NCBI GenBank assembly: GCA_903934795.1
Contig: CAIZPE010000287.1
Location: forward strand, 1-45,536
Direction: 5' to 3'
Origin: an uncultured bacterium
GTDB lineage: Bacteria > Pseudomonadota > Gammaproteobacteria > Burkholderiales > Burkholderiaceae_E
Length of the DNA stretch: 45,536 nucleotides
This document shows, piece after piece, positions 36,756-45,536 of this stretch. Every line of letters begins with the position of its first letter. Position 1 is the first letter of the stretch. A model generated the notes under the pieces. That model was given only the letters and a program-made list of their open reading frames with translations, was not told the DNA's origin and did no database searches. The position numbers and the translations under genes are program-made.

Positions 36756-38207
36756 TCAGTGGTGCAGCTCGATCACCGACACACGCCCCTCGGCTGCCGG
36801 CCAGCTGCGGGCGGCGATGCGCTCGCCGTTGAACTCGGCCACCACCGTGCGCGAAGCGGCCGCCGGCAGCACCAGCCGCGCACTGGACAGCCCGGGCACG
36901 CCCGGCCCGATGCCGGGCAGCGGCCGGCCATCAAGGCTCATGCTGTCGCGGCCCAGGCCGAAGTAACCGCGCGGACGCGTGAAGCTGAGCACCGAGCCTG
37001 CGGCCCGGTCGGCATCGCTCAGGCGCGCCGCGCGCAGGTGCACCAGCGCGGAAGACCGCGGAAACGGTGAGCGGTAGACATGCTGGGTGGCATAACCCTC
37101 GGCCGAGAGCTCGAACTCCAGGCAGGTGGTCGGCCCGGTGCGCAGTGGCCCCCAGCGGCCATCGGCCGCGGTGATCCGCTCGAGCAGGGGGGCGCCCCGG
37201 CGCTCACCGCTCGCGCAGTCGAGCGGATGCACCCGCAGCCGCGCGCCAGCCAGCGGCCGGTTGGTGACCGCGCTGCCCGCCAGCCCGCTCACCATGCCAT
37301 CGAGCACCACCTCGGGCTCGGGCCGGATCGCGGTGTCGCGCGGGGGCTGGCCGGTGATGAACTGCCAGGTCTGCTCGAAGGCGCGGGCGTGGTACGAGAC
37401 CTCGCGGTGATCGGCGCCGGGCAGCACCCGGTTGTCGGCGCCGCGCAGCTCGGGTCCGCGGGCGTCCACTCCGGTCTGCCAGCCAGCGCGACCGATCCAC
37501 TCGCCGGTGGGCTGGGCGAACTTGTCGTTGCCGTCGGAGCGCAGCGTGAGCCAGCGCACGCCGGGCGTGACCTCCAGCCCCTGCGGCCCCTGCGGCGTGT
37601 TCAGCGCGGTCAGGAAGGGGCCGGCGCCGTTGAACTCGTTGCCGGGCCGGAACTCGGCGCGGGCCCATACGCCGTGGTTGGGCGTGCCGCCGAGCACGGC
37701 GTGCGAGACCTTGCCCGCGCCACCGCCATGGCGAAGGTAATTGCGGATGGCGTTGCCGCCGCGCGAATTGCCCACCAGCACCACCTTCGCGGCTCCGGTG
37801 CGCGCGAGCACCCGGTCGACCTCGGCGGCCAGGAAGGCCATGTGCTCGGCGGCCGAGGTGCGTCCGGCCTGGGCCACCGCGTCATCGTCGCGGGCCAGCG
37901 GATCGGGCAGGTCGATGGCATGCAGGCGGTCGCGCGGCCAGCCGAGCGACTCGAATCGCCAGACGGTGGTGGTCCAGAGCGCCGCGGTGTCGCCGTTGCC
38001 ATGCACGAAGACGATGGGCGGACGGGCGTCAGCGGCCGGGCCGGTGGCCAGCGGCGCGCAGGCCGACAGACCCGCGGCGAGCAGCAGCCCGCCCAGCATT
38101 GCCAGGGGTTTGCGCCGCCCGGCTGAGAGGGGTTCGCGCCGTGCGGCGGCGGGCGCTTCGCGCAAGGCGGTTGCGGGGCGCAGCGCACGCCGATCGGAGG
38201 AAGTCAT
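36756..38207 (-). CDS. Lipoprotein alpha/beta-hydrolase (esterase/lipase)
   Basis: The product is 483 residues. An N-terminal Arg-rich segment leads to a lipobox (LLAAGLSACAP; Cys near residue 63). An alpha/beta-hydrolase domain then starts PPIVFVHGNGDTAALWTTTV. The nucleophile elbow is VLVGNSRGGNAIRNYL (Ser near 147) with G-x-S-x-G altered to G-N-S-R-G. The histidine-containing block PGADHREVSYHARAFEQTW is near 245. After it a separate C-terminal domain of about 190 residues carries a CASGER/ELSAEGYATQHVY region that looks like a carboxypeptidase-regulatory or beta-sandwich fold. It overlaps the amidohydrolase gene as ATGA. Substrate unknown. Confidence 0.85.
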   Translation of the reverse strand: MTSSDRRALRPATALREAPAAARREPLSAGRRKPLAMLGGLLLAAGLSACAPLATGPAADARPPIVFVHGNGDTAALWTTTVWRFESLGWPRDRLHAIDLPDPLARDDDAVAQAGRTSAAEHMAFLAAEVDRVLARTGAAKVVLVGNSRGGNAIRNYLRHGGGAGKVSHAVLGGTPNHGVWARAEFRPGNEFNGAGPFLTALNTPQGPQGLEVTPGVRWLTLRSDGNDKFAQPTGEWIGRAGWQTGVDARGPELRGADNRVLPGADHREVSYHARAFEQTWQFITGQPPRDTAIRPEPEVVLDGMVSGLAGSAVTNRPLAGARLRVHPLDCASGERRGAPLLERITAADGRWGPLRTGPTTCLEFELSAEGYATQHVYRSPFPRSSALVHLRAARLSDADRAAGSVLSFTRPRGYFGLGRDSMSLDGRPLPGIGPGVPGLSSARLVLPAAASRTVVAEFNGERIAARSWPAAEGRVSVIELHH

Positions 38208-39028
38208 GTCTCGAGGCCTTTCCAGCCGATCCATTCGCAGACGCCGCGGCCCATGACCCATTCCAGGTCGTCGCCGCCGGCGAGCCAGGGCAGCTCTTCG
38301 GTGAAGTGGGTGACGCACTGGCGCCAGGTGCAGGGCATGCGGGTGATGTCGGTGCCCCAGAAGAAGCGCTTCGGGCCGAAGGCATCGAAGATGCGATGCA
38401 GGCCTTCGGCCAGGCGCGGGAAGGGATAGGGCTCGGTGGCGTAGCCCGGCGCGCCGGTGGCCTTGACGGCCACATTGGGCAGCGCCGCCAGCGCGAGCAG
38501 ATCGGGCAGCTTCGCAAACGCGGCCTCGTCGCGGCCCTCGCGCACCAGGCCGAGGTGATCGACGATCAGCCGCAGCCGCGGATGGCGCCGCGCGATCTCG
38601 CCGAAGTCCTTCAGAAAGCGGCCGGCCATGGTGGCCACCGGCAGACCCACCCGCTCGGCCTCGGCCCAGACCCAGTCCATGGTGCCGTCGATGTGCCAGG
38701 TCTGCTGGTCGGGGCGCAGCAGCGGCCAGCGCAGGCCGCACTGCCCCGGACGGCTGCGCCAGTCGGCGAGCAGGCCCCGGCTCTCGGGGCGGTCAATCGG
38801 CACCTGACCCAGCACCGCGAAGCGCCGCGGATGCAGGCTTGCGGCCTGCTCGGCCAGGGCGTTGGCGTGAGGATCCCAGCTGAGCGGCGGGTGGATCACC
38901 GCAGCATCCACGCCGGCCTCGTCCATGGCCGCCAGCGCCTCGTCGATGCCCCAGGCGGTGATCTGGCGATGCGGGTGACTGGGCAGCCCGGTGGACCAGA
39001 GGTGGATCTGCGCGTCGACGATCTTCAT
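38204..39028 (-). CDS. Amidohydrolase 2 family protein
   Basis: The product is 274 residues of the TIM-barrel amidohydrolase-2 group. The N-terminal metal motif is reduced: DAQIHLWS (residues 5-12). RLRLIVDHLGLVREG follows at about 150-164, and FFWGTDITRMPCTWRQCV at about 220-237 contains the conserved Asp. These proteins include decarboxylases and lactone hydrolases; the substrate is not predictable. ATG 39028 has GGGAGG ahead of it. The gene is coupled to the downstream lipoprotein esterase (ATGA overlap), which suggests a two-step hydrolytic pathway, by inference. Confidence 0.85.
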   Translation of the reverse strand: MKIVDAQIHLWSTGLPSHPHRQITAWGIDEALAAMDEAGVDAAVIHPPLSWDPHANALAEQAASLHPRRFAVLGQVPIDRPESRGLLADWRSRPGQCGLRWPLLRPDQQTWHIDGTMDWVWAEAERVGLPVATMAGRFLKDFGEIARRHPRLRLIVDHLGLVREGRDEAAFAKLPDLLALAALPNVAVKATGAPGYATEPYPFPRLAEGLHRIFDAFGPKRFFWGTDITRMPCTWRQCVTHFTEELPWLAGGDDLEWVMGRGVCEWIGWKGLET

Positions 39029-39177
39029 CAGGCCTCCCGTAAACCCGGAAACGGACCACCGCGGTGCCGGCATTGCCCCGCATCCGCTGCGGCCAGAGAG
39101 GGCCGGCGCAGTATCGTGACAGGCCCGACACCGAGTCAACCAGCGCGGCGCGTGCCTCGACACGCCCGGAGAACCCC

Positions 39178-39636
39178 ATGACCGAGACCGTTGCCTTCGA
39201 ACGCAGCCACGACATCCTGATCGACGCCCCGCCCAAGGCGGTGTTCGACTATGTGAGCAACCCCCGCTCCTGGCCGGAGTGGATCGCGGTGTCCCACGAG
39301 GTGGACAGCCCAGACCGCCCGCTGATCACCGGCGAGACCTTCCGCGAGAAGTGGTTCTCGCGCGAAGAGATCCAGCTCGACTGGGTAGTGCTCAAGGCCG
39401 ACTCGCCGCGCTGCTGGGTGGCGCGCACCCACGCCGGCTTCATCGGGCCGATCATCGTGCGCTACGACTTCGAGCCGGTGGGCCAGGGCACGCGCTATCG
39501 GCGCACCGTGAGCAACCCGGCCCGCCCGAAGGCGCCCACCGAGGCCATGATCGGGCGCATCGACGCCGAGGCGGCCACCGCGCTGGCCAACATCAAGGCG
39601 CAGGTGGAGCGGCGGGTGCGGGAGGGCCGGGCCTGA
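39178..39636 (+). CDS. SRPBCC-family (START/polyketide-cyclase-like) protein
   Basis: The product is 152 residues with a ligand-binding SRPBCC fold. The N-terminal signature is VAFERSHDILIDAPPKAVFD followed by YVSNPRSWPEWI (about 22-33). A central beta-sheet with YDFEPVGQGTRYRRTV and a C-terminal helix (LANIKAQVERRV) complete the domain. No catalytic residues can be assigned. A GGAGAA lies ahead of the ATG. It is divergent from the amidohydrolase gene and converges on metH, whose 3' end lies nine bases away. Confidence 0.85.
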   Translation: MTETVAFERSHDILIDAPPKAVFDYVSNPRSWPEWIAVSHEVDSPDRPLITGETFREKWFSREEIQLDWVVLKADSPRCWVARTHAGFIGPIIVRYDFEPVGQGTRYRRTVSNPARPKAPTEAMIGRIDAEAATALANIKAQVERRVREGRA

Positions 39637-39645
39637 GGCCCGCCC

Positions 39646-43470
<3,825 letters not shown>

Positions 43471-43479
43471 GACGAGATT

Positions 43480-44578
43480 TTAGCCGGGGAGGGGGTTGCT
43501 ACCCGGATTGCCCCGCGCACGCGGGCGGGCGGAAGGCAAGGGTGTGTCACCGACAGACGAAGGGATGGTGACAGCCAGCGCATCGAGCGGCGATGCGACC
43601 GCCGTCGCGGCAAATCGCAGCACATGCGTGTAGATCATGGTGGTGCTGACATCGCTGTGACCGAGCAATTCCTGCACCGTTCGGATGTCGACACCCGACT
43701 GCAGCAGATGGGTCGCAAAGGAATGCCGCAGGGTATGCACACTGACCGGGGCGTCGATTCCCGCGGCAATGACCGCCTTGTGCACATGTCGCTGAATGGT
43801 CTGCGGATAGAGGTGGTGGCGTCGATGGATGCCGGAGATAGGGTCATCGGAGAGGTGGTCCGCAGGAAAGACCCAGTGCCATCCCCAGGTGGCGCCGCGC
43901 CTGGGGTACTTCACGGCGAGCGCGTGCGGCATCGCCACCCCTGGTCGTTGCAGCGCCCGGTCCTGCTCCCACAGGGTGCGCGACCTTGCCAGTTGCATGC
44001 GCAGATCGGGCATCACGGAGACGGGCAGCATCACGAGACGATCCTTGCCACCCTTGCCTGATCGAACCGTGATCAGGTTCCGCTCGAAATCGAGATCGTT
44101 CACACGCAAGGCGAGCGCTTCGGCAAGCCGCAGCCCGCACCCGTACAGCACCTTACACACCACCGCGGCTTCGCCCTCCATACGGGCAAGCAATGACTGC
44201 AACCTGCTGCGGCGTGAGTACCGTGGGAATGCGCTTGCGCACCACGGGGCGCTGGATTTCGGTCATCCAGGGGAGGTTGGCGCCGAGGACCTCGCGATAG
44301 AGAAACAGTAGAGCGCACAAGGCCTGCTTGTGCGTGGAGGGCGATATGCGACGGGTATTGACCAGATGATTCAGGAAAGACTCCACTTCTGCAGCCGCCA
44401 TTTGCGATGGATGCCGCATTCCGTGATGCCGTATGTACGCCTTGATCCAGAGCAGGTAGGCTTGCTCGGTGCGCAGGCTGTAATGCCGATAGCGAATGCG
44501 TTGACGCACCTGATCAAGCAGACGGAGGGGCCCTGGACTGGAAGGCCGCTGGTGGGCGGCCGAATCGTTACTGGACAT
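43480..44578 (-). pseudogene. intI: Integron integrase intI, broken by a +1 frameshift
   Basis: The gene encodes a tyrosine recombinase of the integron type. The N-terminal part (141 codons from ATG 44578) has VRQRIRYRHYSLRTEQAYLL and PSTHKQALCALLFLYREVL, as in IntI. The frame ends after [15 protein letters not shown]. One extra G near 44200 shifts it. Removing that base joins LTPQQV to [14 protein letters not shown] with exactly the spacing of IntI1. The rest carries the box I arginine ([12 protein letters not shown]), the integron-specific insertion [35 protein letters not shown] and [16 protein letters not shown]. All catalytic residues R..HxxR..H..Y are intact. Repaired length is about 365 residues, with a Pro-rich tail. 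It is followed nine bases on by metH. Confidence 0.9.
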
Positions 44579-44648
44579 GAAGCCAGTATTTCCAGGATTC
44601 GCCGAACCGGCAATGGGCCGGTCGGTCTAGGCCGCAGAGACGAGGAAT

Positions 44649-44662
44649 CTTGCTGCAGCAAG
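44649..44662. promoter_or_regulatory. Perfect 14-bp palindrome upstream of intI
   Basis: CTTGCTGCAGCAAG lies 71 bases before the intI ATG, in the integron control region. It could be a regulator site or a structure in the intI leader. It does not match a LexA box. Confidence 0.35.
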
Positions 44663-44759
44663 GCTCCGGCTTCCCTGGCAGGTTATGCGGAAAGATGCAT
44701 CGGCGTTATGAGGACAGGGATGACCCAAGAGCGCGATGCGGCGTGCTGTTCCGACCGAC

Positions 44760-44830
44760 TGCTCGTGAGCGGTTAGCGGTAAATCGCTGCTAATGTTATT
44801 CAGTCTGGCAAACCTAGATACAAGTTAGGC
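44760..44830 (+). other. attI: attI-like primary recombination site
   Basis: The segment ends ACAAGTTAGGC (44820-44830), matching the attI core GTTRRRY (GTTAGGC at 44824) just before the first cassette. An inverted CCTA (44813-44816) faces TAGG (44826-44829), as in the L/R arrangement of attI simple sites. Additional GTTA boxes occur at 44772 and 44795, and farther upstream at 44684 and 44703. It lies between divergent intI and cassette 1. Exact left boundary is not determined. Confidence 0.72.
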
Positions 44831-44861
44831 CCCACCGCTACGACCCTCAGACGCTCCCAGC

Positions 44862-45320
44862 ATGAACACCATCTCCGTTCGCCAGGCAGTGCTCGCGGAC
44901 CTTGAGGTCATTGCCGACCTCTTCAATCAGTACCGCCAGTTTCAAGGTAAGGCATCCGATCTCTCAGCCTGCCATGCCTTCTTGCACGACAGGTTCAACC
45001 ATGCCGAGTCCACCGTGTTCATCGCAACCGTGGACGAGCGCCCTGTCGGTTTTGCCCAGCTGTACCCCAGCTTTTCCTCCACCGCACTTGCCCGGGTGTT
45101 CATCCTCAACGACTTGTTCGTTTCCGAATCCGGGCGCCGCCGTGGAGTCGGCTCCGCATTGCTCAAGGCAGTTGAGGACTACGCATGGTCGCTCGGAGCT
45201 TGTCGCGTGAGCCTGAACGTTGCACAGGGCAACGTGCAGGCCCAGGAGCTCTATAAGGCTGCTCAATGGGTGCGCGACGGGGACTTCTTCATGTATCACC
45301 GCTACCCGCCGTCGCCATGA
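44862..45320 (+). CDS. GNAT-family N-acetyltransferase (first gene cassette)
   Basis: The product is 152 residues. It begins MNTISVRQAVLADLEVIADL. The acetyl-CoA motif A is DLFVSESGRRRGVGSALLKA (about 83-102, consensus Q/R-x-x-G-x-G/A), and a C-terminal ARG-like beta bulge SLNVAQGNVQAQELYKAAQW follows. The substrate is unknown; antibiotic, amino-acid or protein acetylation are all possible. No strong Shine-Dalgarno sequence precedes it. It lies between an attI-like site and an attC site, in G+C-poorer sequence than the rest of the window, so it is an integron cassette. A cassette promoter is not evident. Confidence 0.88.
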   Translation: MNTISVRQAVLADLEVIADLFNQYRQFQGKASDLSACHAFLHDRFNHAESTVFIATVDERPVGFAQLYPSFSSTALARVFILNDLFVSESGRRRGVGSALLKAVEDYAWSLGACRVSLNVAQGNVQAQELYKAAQWVRDGDFFMYHRYPPSP

Positions 45321-45339
45321 ACCTATCGCCCCAGGCGAG

Positions 45340-45449
45340 GCCTAACCCTACGCTCAACCGGACGTGCAACAGCGTTCGTCGCCCGGGCCTCATTTCATTC
45401 TGGCCCGGCCGCCGCCCGCCGCCGCACGCCGGTTAGCTTCACGTTAGCT
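45340..45449 (+). repeat. attC: attC (59-base-element) recombination site of cassette 1
   Basis: The site begins with the inverse core GCCTAAC (45340-45346) and ends at GTTAGCT (45443-45449), whose last base before Y departs from GTTRRRY. Inner boxes CAACCGGACGTGC (45355-45367) and GCACGCCGGTTAG (45424-45436) are complementary, apart from one extrahelical base. The centre folds into a CCGGGCC/GGCCCGG hairpin. Length is about 110 bases. Recombination is expected between G45443 and T45444. Confidence 0.88.
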
Positions 45450-45468
45450 CTCACAAGGAGAACGCACG

Positions 45469-45536
45469 GTGGCGTGGGTCTTTCAGGGAAATCCAGCGAA
45501 GTACGACATCGATGACTACGTCACGCGCTACCCTGA
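45469..45536 (+). CDS. Start of second gene cassette product (EVE/PUA-like N-terminus), cut by window edge
   Basis: A GTG at 45469 follows AAGGAG (45455-45460) by eight bases, and opens a frame VAWVFQGNPAKYDIDDYVTR of 22 complete codons to the right edge. The WVFQGNP..YDIDDY pattern resembles the N-terminus of EVE/PUA-like-domain proteins, some linked to modified-base restriction. That assignment rests on very few residues. The gene begins 20 bases after attC, as a second integron cassette. Confidence 0.6.
   Translation, partial: MAWVFQGNPAKYDIDDYVTRYP

Noticed and set aside
43471-43600. Cobalamin or SAM/SAH riboswitch before metH
   Set aside because: Only nine bases separate metH from the integrase frame, and no B12-box or SAH-type core is seen there.
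44150-44250. Programmed frameshift in intI
   Set aside because: No slippery heptamer, stimulatory hairpin or Shine-Dalgarno-like element surrounds the shift. A plain insertion or sequencing error is simpler.
44579-44760. LexA box controlling intI
   Set aside because: No CTGT-N8-ACAG match was found; CTGTTCCGACCGACTG only partly resembles it.

Overview
The window reads as the chromosome of a GC-rich (about 70% G+C by eye) anoxygenic phototrophic betaproteobacterium, of the Rubrivivax/Rhodoferax/Rhodocyclales type. The reasons are a purple-bacterial photosynthesis gene cluster with spheroidene-pathway carotenoid genes, a betaproteobacterial gshA-gshB-PTS(EIIA/HPr/EI) operon, a Bug-type solute receptor, and a ubiK/comM/glnK-amtB neighbourhood. 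Assignment to a genus is not possible from this sequence alone. No rRNA, tRNA or CRISPR array was seen.

Positions 1-14.8 kb: photosynthesis gene cluster. Leftward: bchF-bchN-bchB-bchH (bchH runs off the left edge), which build the chlorin/bacteriochlorin ring. Rightward: an aerR/ppaA-like B12-binding regulator, the redox/light repressor gene ppsR, carotenoid genes crtA and crtD, then bchG, a PucC-family transporter-like gene, bchP, and a 100-residue membrane protein of unknown function. The divergent bchF-aerR spacer carries a perfect TGT-N12-ACA PpsR/CrtJ palindrome that contains the -35 box of a bchF promoter. A near-perfect copy with the same geometry lies before bchG.

Positions 14.9-24 kb: a membrane diguanylate cyclase converges on the leftward operon gshA-gshB-EIIA(Man)-HPr-EI. 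Next comes a leftward nitrogen operon, porin-glnK-amtB, with a clear sigma-54 promoter, an upstream NtrC-type site, and a strong intrinsic terminator after amtB.

Positions 24-39.6 kb: ordinary metabolic and housekeeping genes. These are ubiK and a cupin; an acyl-CoA ligase/thiolase pair; a Bug receptor; comM followed by a class III aminotransferase and an EamA permease, both translationally coupled; an FAD oxidoreductase; an MFS permease; a small lipoprotein; a DUF1840 protein; an amidohydrolase plus lipoprotein esterase pair; and an SRPBCC protein.

Positions 39.6-45.5 kb: cobalamin-dependent methionine synthase (metH). Directly upstream of it (9 bp away) sits a chromosomal integron platform. 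The integron integrase gene is broken by a single +1 frameshift near 44200. An attI-like site, a first cassette encoding a GNAT acetyltransferase, an attC site of about 110 bp, and the start of a second cassette (EVE/PUA-like N-terminus) follow, and the array continues past the right edge. This low-GC accessory end is the most unusual part of the window.
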